Shown: piece by piece, positions 48,090 to 60,084 of the stretch
Layout of the letters: every line of letters starts with the position of its first letter
Numbering within the stretch: the stretch's first letter is position 1
Source: Latrodectus hesperus
Lineage: Eukaryota; Arthropoda; Arachnida; Araneae; Theridiidae
Assembly (NCBI GenBank): GCA_037975125.1
Contig: CM075856.1
Span: 7,573,078 to 7,637,077, forward strand
DNA: 64,000 bases
Reading direction: 5' to 3'
Made by a program: the position numbers and the translations under genes
The notes under the pieces: generated by a model
What the model saw: only the letters and a program-made list of their open reading frames with translations
Told to the model about the DNA's origin: nothing
The model's database searches: none

Positions 48090-48424
48090 AAGTGGGGTTC
48101 GATTCCTAATGCCGCCAAAGACCCACCGAGTACATGTGATATACGTGCTCGTTAAATCTGCCGAATCGAAAGTCCTGTATTCGGTCGTTGAACAGTTACC
48201 ATGGTTGTAATGGTACGAAGAAAATTTCCTCCCTCTTCAGATCAATGTCAAAATTGAGGGAATGGTTCCTCTCTGGTTGCCATCTATCGGAGGAGTTTAG
48301 AGCAAAGTCGTATTTCACCTTTGTGGTCCTCTGGTTAAACGAAATACGTACCCTACCAACTTAATTTTGCATAGCCATTGGTATAGCGAGCTTAGCCTGT
48401 CCAAGTGCCATAAGTAACAATAAT
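48090..48424 (+). mobile_element. tRNA-derived SINE, family B, 5'-truncated copy
   Basis: Begins just before a perfect pol III B box, GGGTTCGATTCC, so the A box is lost. It follows the copy at 1458-1839 through the body (TGCCGCCAAAGACCCACC, GTACATGTGATATACGTGCT, GTTACCATGGTTG, TTGCCATCTATCGGAGGAG, GCCTGTCCAAGTG) and ends in a GTAACAATAATA tail. Confidence 0.78.
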
Positions 48425-50165
48425 ATTTATATCTTTTATACCACTGTTAAATATTTTTATAATACAAATATAGTTCACATATAGAACCTTACAAATTAAT
48501 TTTGATAGAAGTTTTATAGTATTTTATCATTTTATTAATTGGATATTTTTAATTACACTTTAAATTCATAATACTATATTTAGTTAAGATACTTTTAGCT
48601 GGGAAATTTCATGACTTTTATATATAAGGTAATAATAGAAAATATGTCTTAATTAAGATCGAATATGAACTACTTGCTGTCTAAAAATGTTAATGTTTGA
48701 AAACATGTTTTTCGGTCTCGAGAAGTTAAACGAGCATATTTCTTCATTTCATTACGAAACAAGGGCATAAATGACATTTCCACAGAATGTGTGAGCTGTG
48801 TTTTTATTAATAGATGTTGAAGAGGGGAGTTATATCCTCATCACTAACATCTCGTAGCTGGCCTCCCTAGCGATGTCGAATTTCATTAGACTCACATTTT
48901 GAGGATAGAGTGTTAAACGAAAGAAAATTTCTTCTAATGAGAACACACATCTTGCAAAAATATCTACACACTACAAAAATGTAACAAAATTTTTTAGAAA
49001 AAAGGAAGTACATTCATCACATTGCTTATAATATTCGAAGTGTTTTGAAAGTATTGCAGCAAATCAAATAAAGAAATGCAAACATATTTGGATAAACATA
49101 TATATGTGTGTGTGTGCGCGGAAAGAGAAATTTTGTTAGGTTAACAATATTCATAGTCATTAATTATTTTGATAATATTATTTATTTATTCAAAATTAAT
49201 GTATTGGTAATATTAGTTAACAGATTCATATAACAATTAGATGTATGATGCCTTGGTAAACATAGTTATCTGAAATGTTAGACTATATACAAGTTAAGAA
49301 AGTTTGAATCAATAGTTTAGTTGAAAATCAATTATTAGTTAATCAATTATACTTACAACACAATTTACACTAACTACAAGTTATTTAAAAATATCAGTAT
49401 GAAATGTGCTGAAAATATAATTCTATTGAATATTTACCAACAAGAAATTTTTTTAACAATTCAAAAAGTATTTTAGAATACAATGAAGGTTAAATCAATG
49501 ATTACAGTACATTTTTGTGGAATTTGGTTTAGTAAAAGATTCATACTTTGGCAACAAGTCAAATTCGATACAAAGTTGTGAAAATTATTGAATCAATTTC
49601 TTCACTAATATACATTTTAAAGTTTCTTCGTATTTAAATGGAAATATCAAAAATTTTAAGGTTATAGCAGTTAAATGTTAAACACTAAACATTTTTCATA
49701 ATTATCTCTTAATAACTAGAACTTACTATTTTAACATCTTTATGGGGAAACAATATTTAATCAAATAAAAATATTAACTACTGATTTGGTTATCTAAATA
49801 TCAGTAACGTTACAATTTGAATATTATTTTTAAATGTGTTATAATTAGAAACAACTCAAAGGGAAAATAATTTTTACTTCGATGGTGCAAATTAAAATAT
49901 TCCAATAACAACTTATATTAATAATATAAATATCTGATAAAATTTGATTAATTTACTTAATTTATTTGACTGAAGAAGTGTTAACGTGTTTTAGAAAATA
50001 CTATTAGAGTTTGTTATTCTTCCCGATTTATTTGAAGAAACAAGAAAGAAAAAATGATTGTCAAACAATTAGCAGAAAATATTGATTTGTTTCAAGATGC
50101 ATGCGTTTACCATATAGAGATGTGTAACACAAAATACATGAAGAATTAAAGAGTTACACACGTAA
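48425..50165. other. AT-rich intronic stretch
   Basis: A slightly GC-richer part at 48690-48900 and a short TATATGTGTGTGTG run near 49100 are present. No gene or further repeat could be supported. Confidence 0.5.
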
Positions 50166-50173
50166 ATAAAATC

Positions 50174-50421
50174 GGCGCAGATGCCGTATAATCCAAGATG
50201 TCGAATTCTGAGTTTGGTTATTTTTTGGTGGATTTTTTTATATATCTAGCAACCTGATTTTTATTAGTTCATAGATATGGAGACCCATAAAATTTATGCA
50301 GAAATTTTTTTGGCAACCCTAGTATTTGCGTCATCGCGCACGCCACAATACGTCATCTTAGCAATACTTCATCGCCAAAAAATTCAGAATTTAGAATCCT
50401 GGATTATACGGCATCTGTGCC
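50174..50421. mobile_element. 248-bp terminal-inverted-repeat element (MITE) with 8-bp duplication
   Basis: Left end GGCGCAGATGCCGTATAATC, right end (reverse complement) GGCACAGATGCCGTATAATC. The inverted repeats continue for about 40 bases with a few mismatches (GAATTCTGAGTTT against AAATTCTGAATTT). ATAAAATC at 50166-50173 and ATAAAATG at 50422-50429 look like an 8-bp target-site duplication with one change, which would fit hAT-like, Merlin-like or similar cut-and-paste families rather than Tc1/mariner. The interior has no transposase, so it is non-autonomous. Superfamily not determined. Confidence 0.75.
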
Positions 50422-50525
50422 ATAAAATGAAATTAATTTTAATTATAAAATTTTTATACGTCCGCAGTGACAAAGAATTCATTATTTACAATGAAAGGAT
50501 CCATTTGCATTCTGTTAGTTAACAG

Positions 50526-51020
50526 GAAAAAAAATCAACATTGATGATGATGCAAGAAAGTGCAATCCACCCACACGGATCCGCAGCGCGACTTCATTAC
50601 TCGGTTGTCAGAACAAGGATCGGGAAGCTCAAGAGCAAGACCACAAGAATCTCATCTCACCCTCCCCCGATCCCATCATTGCAGGAAGAGGAAACGGGAT
50701 GGATGGGGGAGGAGGAGAGAACTACCGACACGTGGATATCCCTTTCCTCATTAACAATGGATTTGCTGGACCTCCCGGACCCGGATATTGCGGATAGTGA
50801 GGTGGACAGAGGGGCGTGAATGATACGATGCTTTCTGCGGGTGATGTGTCTTCATACACATTTGTGTCTATACAGAGAGACTGCGTGTAGCATTACGAAA
50901 CGGACACATATGATTCGCGTAATTACCACACAGAGAAATATCGTGGAAGGCATTCATTGGGTGTTCGAAATGGCCATCAAAGTAACATTTCGCGGAGGAA
51001 AATGGACTAATATTGTTATC
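50526..51020 (+). pseudogene. Coding-like stretch broken by stops, unidentified
   Basis: One plus-strand frame starts after a possible acceptor AG (50524-50525, preceded by TTCTGTTAGTTAAC). It reads like real protein for about 165 codons, with only three stop positions. The first part is open for about 90 codons to the tandem stops TAG TGA near 50796-50801, including IDDDARKCNPPTRIRSAT, NLISPSPDPIIAGRGNG and HVDIPFLINNGFAGPPGPG. The frame then continues with GVNDTMLSAGDVSSYTF, another TAG, and HYETDTYDSRNYHTEKYRG, ending RRKMD and TAA. GC content is far above the surroundings. The other two forward frames are also open over 50560-50750, so frame choice is uncertain. Hydrophilic, Pro/Gly-rich, no transmembrane segment. 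I do not recognise the family; a decayed exon, a retrocopy or a transposon-carried fragment are possible. Confidence 0.45.
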
Positions 51021-51699
51021 TCTTCTAGTTCAAATATCACTGAATTATTGGTATGAGAATTCATTTCTAGGATCTGAAGACAATGCAATTTGTGAGGCAT
51101 ATTAAAATTGCAATATGGTGACTTTCTAAGTTAATAAGAAAGTTTTCATAAGATTTTAAATATTAAAGATATTAATAACACGGTTTATACTACTAATGCA
51201 TACATTAAAGATTAAATTGCATATTACTAAACTACTAATGAATAAACTATTCAATATTACTAAAGATATTCTCAAAATGCTGATAATATTGAAGCAATTA
51301 AAAACTTTAGAAATAATATTGAAATTAAACGAAAATTATTAAAAGAATTTAATGTTGTGTTGCAAGTACACAGCAATTTAAGTATAGCAAACCTTTTGAT
51401 AAAATCTTAAGAGAAATTCTGTGAAATCTTAGCACATTTTTTATAACTTGAATTTTCATTTACAAACGATAAACTTTATATTCAAATGTTAGCAATGAAA
51501 TTTTAAATTAAGTTTTTATTATTTTGGTACTATTATAAGGATTTAAAAATTTTCTCTACTCTATTTGAAATGTAAACCAATACTTTGCGAAGCTCAATTA
51601 TGCATAAATGTTCCAGTTATATTACGTACTTAATTGAACACGATCGGGAACAATATCATACTGATTCTTATCAATTTCTCTTCTTGATTTCAAAGAGGT

Positions 51700-52251
51700 C
51701 CACCAAATGGAACAGCACAGAGTTATTCACTATATTGCATCTAGGCATCCCGAGCCACTGCGATGTTTTTGGAAATTAGCCGGCAGACAGGCGAAAGCTG
51801 GTTCCCTTATGATCCAGTCAAATCACCCTTTGCTTTTGCGTAACATAAAAAGTGTTATCCTCAGTAAAATAAAGAATGACAGAGTTTCCCTTTATGCTGA
51901 TGCGGTTATGGACAGGTAATGGAAAACTCTACTTGATGGGAACAATAAAATTACTGGCTCCTTACCACGAGCTGTTTGTGTCGCTTGTTTCCGGGTGACA
52001 ACTGGACTTGACTATCTACAAAGGCATCTTCATCGAATAGGTGTAATAGACTTCGCTCGTTGTCCATTGTGCAATCATGATGATATGGATTGCTGCTCAC
52101 CTCATGAACTGCCCTGAAGTTTTAAAGTTTATTACTGACAACTCTTTTGAGGTAACTAAAAGATTTTACTCTTGTTTTTATACTTGTTCATATTTTTTAT
52201 TAGGCTTCTCGTCGATTAATGGCAGAGATGCCAAGGACGGGCGTAAGATAA
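51700..52251 (+). mobile_element. LINE ORF2 3' fragment (RNase H end and C-terminal Cys/His domain)
   Basis: Several frames together show the end of a LINE: IPSHCDVFGN then ADRQAKAGS (end of RNase H), VACFRVTTGLDYLQRHLHRI, the cluster CPLCNHDD then HLMNCPEV, and SRRLMAEMPRTGV before a TAA at 52249-52251, which is the usual end of this LINE group. Frameshifts and stops (for example TAG ending the DRQ frame at 51777-51779) show it is dead. A SINE lies immediately downstream. Confidence 0.8.
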
Positions 52252-52270
52252 AAAAATATTGTATCTAGGT

Positions 52271-52450
52271 AAATTGGTTTGATTTGTCGTTTAACGATCA
52301 TTTTTTGCAAACGAGGGTTAGCTAGACCGGGACCTATATTTAAAGTGGATTCCAAACCACTACAAACATCCATGCTTAATGTGGGATTCGAACCCACGAA
52401 CTGTTGAACCGAAGTTAGGAGAGCGAGCCATTCGTATGCCAGGTCGGCTA
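52271..52450 (-). mobile_element. tRNA-derived SINE, family A
   Basis: On the minus strand: GCCGACCTGGCATACGAATG, then B box GGGTTCGAATCCCAC, GTAGTGGTTTGGAATCCAC, CCCGGTCTAGCTAACCC and AAAAAATGATCG. An 11-base direct repeat TGTAT(C/G)TAGGT at 52260-52270 and 52451-52461 probably is the target duplication. It landed just past the stop of the LINE fragment. Confidence 0.88.
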
Positions 52451-53457
52451 TGTATGTAGGTATAAATGACAGTTAAAATATTTTAATTTAAAGATAAACA
52501 ATTACAGAAACATAATTAAAATGTAAGCCTGGACAATGGTTTAAATTCCGTTAAATTTTTATTTAAATGCACTAGGTATAAATTTAATAAGGCATTTCTG
52601 TATGTTTCTACGCTTAAAAAATTAAAATACTTGGATAAAATGTTTCCGGCAAGTTACCGAAACATTAAATAAAAATTTTCTAGTGTAAAAAATTCATCTA
52701 TAATTTCTTTGAATTTATAAAAGGAATATAATTAGAAATATATAACAAATGCTAAGTAAAGAAGCTACACAATCTTGCATAGAAAGATTCTTAAGCAATT
52801 CAATCACATGACAATACGTTAAATCATTTTTAAGAAGTGCAAAAACTATAGATGTATATTTTCCAGCTCTAAAATTATAAATGGGTTTATTATGACATCT
52901 TTGACTTTGTTATGTTCTGGTGTCACGAATTTGACGTCATTACCCCTTAAAAAGTCATTATCTAGAGATAACGATCAAAGCGTCAATATGTCACAGCTGG
53001 ATCTAGCTTCTGTTCAAGGCCATTTGTATTAGGAAATATCTAGCAATATTTGCATAAATTCAATTATTTCTTATCATTAAAATCTTTCAAAAGTATAACG
53101 GATATTTTTTATTAAGTTTGCGGATTTCATATTCACATTTAATCTAACATATTTGATGATTTCGTTTTCCATTTCAGTGAGACAGGTAAAATTAGATCAC
53201 GTTTTGTTTTAGAAAATATTCTTTTTAAAAAAAGTTTTGGTTTTGAATATATTAACTAAAATTTTACATTCAATATTTTTAAATTTAAAACGTATTTTAC
53301 AAGAAAAATTTTATATTTTCAAAGCTTAAAAATATTACTCTGTCTTATTATTCTAATTTAAATTCTTCAAAACATTTAATTATCCCAAATTTTGTGGAGA
53401 GAATCTACAGATAAAATTTCATAAATTACTTTTCTTTCTTTTCTCATGACTAAAAAT

Positions 53458-53592
53458 ATGGTCAACTGTCATTTTTTACAAGAGAGCTAAATAGACCTGG
53501 ACCAATGATTTAAAGTGGATTCATAAACAGTATAAAAATCCAAACCCAAGGTGGGATCCGAATCCATGAACTGTTGAACTAAAGGCAAGAGA
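53458..53592 (-). repeat. SINE family A, diverged, head-truncated
   Basis: Plus strand: GTCAACTGTCATTTTTTACA, AATAGACCTGGACC, TTTAAAGTGGATTC, CCAAGGTGGGATCCGAATCC and TGTTGAACTAAAGGCAAGAG. The outer tRNA-like part is missing and the body is diverged. Confidence 0.75.
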
Positions 53593-54940
53593 TGTTCTAG
53601 GACTAAAGAAAAATGAAACCATTGTAATCAAACATTTTAACTTTAATTTTTATTTAATAAACATTAAAGGTAAAAATTATCATAATAAATTAAAAAAATC
53701 TAATTATTTTATGTTTTAAGATTCTAATTGCATTCGTTCTTATCTATCAAGTATAAAGAAAAAATATTCGGTTTTTAATCAGAGCAATGAAGTTGAATAA
53801 AAATTGTTGGAAGATATAATCTCATAAAAAATAATATTTTTTAACATTACAAAAAACGTGATAGATTTTTACCTCAAATTTCATTTATGGTTTTATTATA
53901 TTAATCACGTACTGAAATTTATTTCTTCTCGTATAATATTAAATCCGATTTTCGTAAACACTAAATGAAGAGGATATCCTTGAATGAAGCCAAAGGATGA
54001 GTCATCCAAATGGCACGCTTCCTCTATAGCGTTCATTAAAACTGTTGAACTCTGCTTTTACTACGACATTAAAAGACGTCTATAACATTTTACGATTTCG
54101 CACTTTAGGTGCGGTAAAATCGCCTCAGAGCTTTTGGCGCAAACTACATGTAGCAATTCCTTGGGAAAATGCTCAGTAAGTACAAGCAGGCAAAGGCGAG
54201 GCTGGGAATTGCTTATCACTATATTATGTGCAATTTCATGGTTTCAATGTAAATAAGGTTCGCCAGGAGTGCTTTATTGTTTAAAAAATAGATAAGGTTT
54301 TCTTTCATGAAGTCTATTTTTTAGATAATCTTCATATTTTATATACCTTTTGAAGGATTAGTGAAAAATTACTAGAGTATATTCGTTAATTTTTAGTTAA
54401 AATAATCAGAATATGGTACATAAATTTAAAAAAAAATCAAGTGTAAGAGTAATTATTGCGAGGGATTTAGCTAAGATTTCTTACAAGATTTCAAATCACC
54501 ATGAATAAACTTTGATATATTTACAAATTTTCATACAATTGTTGAATCATACCAATGTTGAAAAATGGAAAATTTATCATAAATTATTAAAAATTAATCT
54601 TAGCCATAATATGAATGTAATATCAATGAAGATGTTTATTTCTAAAAATTAGATATTCCGCATCGTCTATTCTGGCATTTCGAAAGTATTAAAAATCCTT
54701 TTAATGATTTATATTCCTCGCATTTTGTGTCAATCGATATATGATGTGTATTTGTTTGAAGCAAACATTCCCTAATTACTTTGTACAATTTTTAATAATT
54801 CTTGGGGAATTTTGAAATTAGATTTAGAATCATAACATTAAGAACTAAAAAGATACATTAAAATAAGATTTAATATTAATTTTAGGAAATTTTTAATGTA
54901 ATTGAAAAATAGCTTTTTGCTTAATGTACTGTTAATTTTA

Positions 54941-54942
<2 letters not shown>
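53593..54942. other. Intronic stretch with a GC-elevated patch near 53990-54260
   Basis: The patch includes an imperfect hairpin around 54092-54127 (ATTTTACGATTTCGCAC, then GGTGCGGTAAAATCG) and CAGGCAAAGGCGAGGCTGG. No coding frame. Otherwise AT-rich. Confidence 0.35.

Positions 54943-55013
<71 letters not shown>
54943..55013. repeat. (TA)n microsatellite, left of the mariner
   Basis: About 70 bases of TA that run straight into the mariner end. Together with 56275-56337 it is probably one array split by the insertion. Confidence 0.95.
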
Positions 55014-55014
<1 letters not shown>

Positions 55015-56273
55015 GAGGGTCACTCTGAAATTTTTGAGATACAACTAGGCTTTTAAAGTTATACTTACAAAATTTTAGGTGTGTTCAAAGTAGTCTCCTC
55101 CAGCATCAATGCACTTTTGTAGATGAATTTTCCACAGATTAAATGCCTCAAGCCATTCATTTCTTCGAATAGATGAAAAAAATGCATTTATAGCCACATC
55201 AATCTTTTCTTCTGAATGAAAACGACGTCCACGTAAGTTCTTTTTTAGATTAAAGAATAACCAAAAGTCGCACATAGCTAGATCAGGTGAATATGGCGGA
55301 TGTTCAATCACTTTAATTTGTTTTTGTTTAAGAAACTCAACTGTTAATCCGGCTGTATGGGAAGATGCATTGTCATGGTGAAGCATTAGTCCCCTAACAT
55401 TCAGTTCTTGTAGAATTTCTGGAAGACATTTAGTGGTATACCAGTTTGCTGTTACTGTCTTCTGTCCTTCCAACTTGATGGCTTTGACCAATCCCGTACT
55501 TCTGAAGAAAACGGCATACATCACTCTTTTCAGTGCGCGTATTTTTTTCATCATTGTCGGCGTGGGATCATCTTCAAAGACCCATACTTTGCTTTCTTGA
55601 CGTGTTGGAACGTCAAAAAACGGTATGTACGTTTCATCACCTGTTATAATTTTAGAAATGAAGTGGTGGCCACTATCAGGTTATTAAGAGTTTCTTTACT
55701 GATTCTGACACGTTCCTCTTTTTGTTGCTCTGTTAGATTATGGGGAACCAAACAGTCAAATTACTTTTTTCATATGTAATTCTTCATGAATGATTTTGTG
55801 TATGGCTGCGGATCCAATGTTAAGTTCCTTCTGTATCATTTGATACGTACAGCGATTATCATCCATTAACATTTTTCGTATGGCAGACACATTATCCGGG
55901 ATTACTGCCGACGGCGGCCTTCCTGTGTGTTCTTCATCCTGAAGAAAATTGCGACCTCTTCTAAATTCTCTAAACTATCTGAATACAGTAGCACGAGCTG
56001 GAGATTCATCACCAAATGCTAATTGCAACCATTGAACGCATTCTTCTTGATTTAATCCTGCTTTGAAATCGTAGAAAATCATAGCGCGAAAATGTTCTCG
56101 CATCAACTTCAATTTCTCTTCTGTTTAAAATTTATTCCACGCTAAACAAGTTGAAGTAAGTCAGTAAAAAATCGTCTTCTGAGTTAAAATACTTTGTACT
56201 TTAAAATTAAACCATTATTTTTATTTTGTAAATTCTCGTCAGCGCGTATCTTAAAAATTTCAGAGTAACCCTC

Positions 56274-56274
<1 letters not shown>
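55014..56274 (-). mobile_element. Near full-length mariner transposon inside a (TA)n array
   Basis: The left terminus CGAGGGTCACTCTGAAATTT and the right terminus (reverse complement) CGAGGGTTACTCTGAAATTT form inverted repeats of about 28 bases with few mismatches. TA lies at both edges (55012-55013, 56275-56276) and total length is 1261 bp, the usual size for a mariner. A single transposase frame lies on the minus strand. The remains are only lightly broken, so the insertion is likely recent compared with the other elements here. Confidence 0.93.
55075..56103 (-). pseudogene. mariner transposase pseudogene (DD34D)
   Basis: Read on the minus strand from MREHFRAMIFYDFKAGLNQE (ATG at 56103). 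It continues through the helix-turn-helix DNA-binding half (EEHTGRPPSAVIPDNV, CTYQMIQKELNIG, SAAIHKIIHEELHMKKV) to the catalytic half. The catalytic triad is visible: Asp in KIITGDETYI, Asp in LMLHHDNASSH, and Asp in YSPDLAMCDFWLF with 34 residues between the last two, the mariner DD34D signature. Defects: a TAG at 55975-55977 in place of a Trp-like position, a one-base insertion near 55755-55765 after MKKVI, and a one-base deletion near 55680 before DSGHHF. The last 159 codons (55075-55554) are fully open to the natural stop. Product would be nuclear and bind the terminal repeats. Confidence 0.9.

Positions 56275-56337
<63 letters not shown>
56275..56337. repeat. (TA)n microsatellite, right of the mariner
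   Basis: About 62 bases of TA directly after the mariner end. Confidence 0.95.
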
Positions 56338-56339
<2 letters not shown>

Positions 56340-56770
56340 AACAAAATCTCAGCGTTTATATTTAACTCATACTAACCAAACCACATGATATTTAATAATT
56401 TAATAATTCCTCTTTTATTGAAAGAATATCTAAGTAACTATTATTAATGATTAAAATGAAATTTAATTATTACAAAAGTTTCTGCAAAACAAAACGTTTT
56501 AAATATTTGGAAGATTAACTGAAATATTTTAATGATTACAAATGGAAAAAAGTTTTCTTGATATATACTGGATTTATACTGAAAATTGGAGTAGAAAAAC
56601 ATCGAAAATAAATGCAATTTTAAGTAATTTTCTGATTTTTTTTAAATACGAAATTAAGCTGTAAAAAAAAAATTACATGTTAATTAAAATTTAATCAAGT
56701 CTAAGAGCATTTTAGTATAAAAGCAATAAGATTTTGATTTCCAAGAATTGAATATTTGATGGTTTTATAA

Positions 56771-56835
56771 TTGGTTGGTTGGGTCTTATGGCAGAAGATC
56801 CAGAACTGGACATGCTTCGCCAGCCGGTTCGATTC
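56771..56835. repeat. Short dispersed repeat, TTGGTTGGTT type
   Basis: TTGGTTGGTTGGGTCTTATG, GCAGAAGATCC, GACATGCTTCGCCAGCCGG. Related to 18822-18890 in order and composition but diverged. Confidence 0.35.
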
Positions 56836-59800
56836 AATTCGAATGATTTATTTCTTTAATAAAATAATAATTCATAAACATCTAACCCCAGCAAAATTTT
56901 AATATTCAAGGGATTTTTCTAAATAATTCTTATATTCATTAAATAAATTAATCATTGTAATTTCACTAAATGTAACATGACAAAATAAAGTATGATAAAA
57001 ATCAATAAATAAAGTTACTATTTATTAGCTGCAAGCAATTTTATTTTTTCCTTTTTAAAGTTATTTTATGTCTACGATTCCCATCTAAAACATTTAGAAA
57101 TATTTTTGATGAAATATTCGTGTAGTAGTCAATATAATTTTAACTGTACCAATCAAAATTTGTTAAAAACTTTCAGAAGTGCTTCTAAACGCATTGTCGA
57201 CGTGATTTGAGGTTTATTCTATTACAGCCTTCTCCTTAAGTGGTTCCCAAGCTTCACATAAAAGCTATCTTCAGAGGTAAAAGTAAATGGACTCTTTAAT
57301 CAAAGAGGACGTCAGGGCCGATAATTCTAGTTTTGATGGATGCAGCAGGAGTCCCTCTTTGCTAAAAAGCGATCCATCATCAGCTACCACCTCGCTTACA
57401 TTCGTTACGAAGCGCTTTTGAAGTCAGTCTCCCGAGACCGATTCAATAGACTGCTCCAGGCGAGAGTCTGATTCAAAATCGAATATTCAAGATAAAATTC
57501 AGATTCTAGGCTAGAATGAGGCGTAATGGAATGGTTATACAAAACCTGAATTTATATATTCATGGCAAAGTTTTTCTGGAATTAGATGTGTGTGACAAGA
57601 TTGTAAAATGGAATGAATAACGATGGGGATGTGAAGGAGATAAGACGTCAAATTTTAGCGTCTTTCATTTTTATGAAATTTTTGTAATAAGCTTTTTGGT
57701 ATTTTTATATTTATGATTCGATTTTCAATGCAAGATTTGTTGCAAACCTATATACCTTAAAAATAAGTGTTTATATAATAAGTAAATGAACTTAGGCACA
57801 AAATTTTTTTTATTATTTTCATATATTTTATGGACCTCTTTAATTATAACTTGCTTAAATGTTCTTTAAATCCGGATGGTTTTTTTTCTAAAATAAGCAA
57901 CCAAAATTAAACATTTGCTATTTTTTAAATTCATCCGTAGGTACTTAAGAAACTTTTATCTATGGAATGTAATGCGCATATATTCATTAGTTTCACATAA
58001 AATATTTTATTGAATAAAGATTATAAGATTTATAAGAAAGCGTTTTATTGTTAAGAATTACTGATAAATTACTTCTACCACTGCGAATATGTAAATTAGA
58101 TTATGATAAATAATTTATACAATACGTTATATATGTATAGGAGATAAAATTGCACTCCCTATTCAAAATAGATAATAAAAAACCATACTTATTGTGATAT
58201 CTTATGAATAAAAGTATTTAAAAATTTATTTAACATATTTGAATACGTTTTACATCATACGTTATCATATGCTTCTTTCGTATGAAAATTGTAACGTATG
58301 ATTTTATCTCATTGTTTATTATAAAAATGCTCTTACATGTATTAATTTTATAGAATATAAAATTTTACACAGTTACAGGAAACACAATTTTACAGTTTTA
58401 TCTATTTTCAGAAATATATATGTATATATATTAAATAAAAAATAATCGCGTAATATGTACAATATCTTTATACAGATCTATATTTTTACCGATATTTATG
58501 GGTAAAATAGCAGAGGATGTGGTTTTTTCAGAGTACTTCACAACTGAACAAATATATCAACGGAAATTTCACCAAAATGTCTCGGAATAGGTGGATGTCA
58601 CTGTCATTGAAATATGTTAGCCTGACAACAAAATAGGGGATACTGCAATGTTGTTTTCCTGCCAGCATCACGTGATTGCAGAAAAAAAACCCACATTCTT
58701 AAAGTAAGCAAACGGATGTTTACTGAATAATAGATATTAATGGGATGTCGAATATGTGGAGGAAGTGAAGAAAAATATCATTTTCTTGAGTATCTATTAA
58801 AATAATATACGTTTGCTGGAATGATTCAAAATATTTAAGAGTGATGTTATTTATGAGCAGCATTAAACTTTATGACTTGTAACTGCGATGTTTTTGAATT
58901 TAAAGAGAATTCTTATATTGGATTATTTTCAGAATGAAATTCACTATCTAAAAATTAAAAAAAAAGGTTGGTGCGCGTATATAGTCTTGAGTTTTCATCA
59001 TGAAGAAAACAATAAGTTCTGGATTATATATAGAATAAATTATAATTTATCATAATTGCAATAATTTTGAAATACCCTATCAATACAGTTCCTTAATATT
59101 TTATGGTTCAAAGCGAATGAATACCCGTCATAATTAAAATGTGACGTTACTGAAAGATTTTTGACAGATATTTTACAACTTCAAAATAAAAAAAAACTCA
59201 TATTTTACTTTTTTACGTAAAATATCATCTTAGAATGCAAACATAATGTAATCTCACCAACCAAGTTTGCTTTAAAAGACGAATAAAGTTATTGAGTTTA
59301 ATTTTTTCGAATGAGTTTCTTTTAACCATGAATGTATTCTCTTACACGCATGCATTTAAAATGAAACTCATGTTAATTGAATGATTCTAATCTTTCACAA
59401 AATTTAATATTCAACATGCATTTATTTACCAAAAGATAATTGAAATCAATTTCATTAACTATTCAAACAAATTCCCACAAATGCTAGTTAATTTATTTAA
59501 TCATATAAGATAGAAAATATTAAATGGTCAATGTGTATACAAGCTGAACTTTTTGTTTACTTGTTAAAAGAAATTTATTGAAGTCACACATTACAATTTT
59601 TAATTAAAAAAAATTCTAATTTAGTCTGATCTTCACAGGAAATTTCGACTTTTACAATAGCACGAGAATAAAAATTTAAAATAGTAACAGTTTATATATA
59701 ATTCAGCCCCTAGAATTTCTTTAAATTAAGCTTAAAAATTTACATAATTTTATGCAGCTACAAAAATTAATTTACAGCATTGATGACTTCATAATATACA

Positions 59801-59946
59801 AATCATATTTTCTCCACCTTCGCTTATAATTTAGTTGAATCCTGAAAATTCAATGAAAAAATATTTTTTTAAATATTAATATTTTTAAATTTCATTATTA
59901 ATAAACATTTTCTGAATGACTTATGTGATTATACTTTTAAACTATA
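56836..59946. other. AT-rich intronic stretch, GC-elevated patch at 57180-57530
   Basis: The patch contains GAGGACGTCAGGGCCGATAA, GATGCAGCAGGAGTCCCTC and CTCCCGAGACCGATTC but no open frame or tRNA boxes. A second milder patch lies at 58500-58720. Elsewhere nothing was seen. Confidence 0.35.
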
Positions 59947-60068
59947 TGGTCAATTTTTGCGTATAAGGATTAATTCAACCAAGGAATGCAACTTAAATTG
60001 GATGTTCAAACACTACGATCATATACTAGAGGTGGAATTCGAATCCACACTCTATTGAACCGCAGACC
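59947..60068 (-). repeat. SINE family A, diverged, head-truncated
   Basis: Plus strand: GGTCAATTTTTGCGTATAAG, TTAATTCAACC, CACTACGATCATATAC, AGAGGTGGAATTCGAATCC and CTATTGAACCGCAGACC. It abuts the LINE fragment that starts near 60085. Confidence 0.7.
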
Positions 60069-60084
60069 AGAAAACTTGCTACTC

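Noticed and set aside
50541..50819. Intact 92-codon gene in the first forward frame
   Set aside because: All forward frames are open over the GC-rich core; the frame starting at 50526 continues more plausibly past stops, so an intact small gene is not supported.
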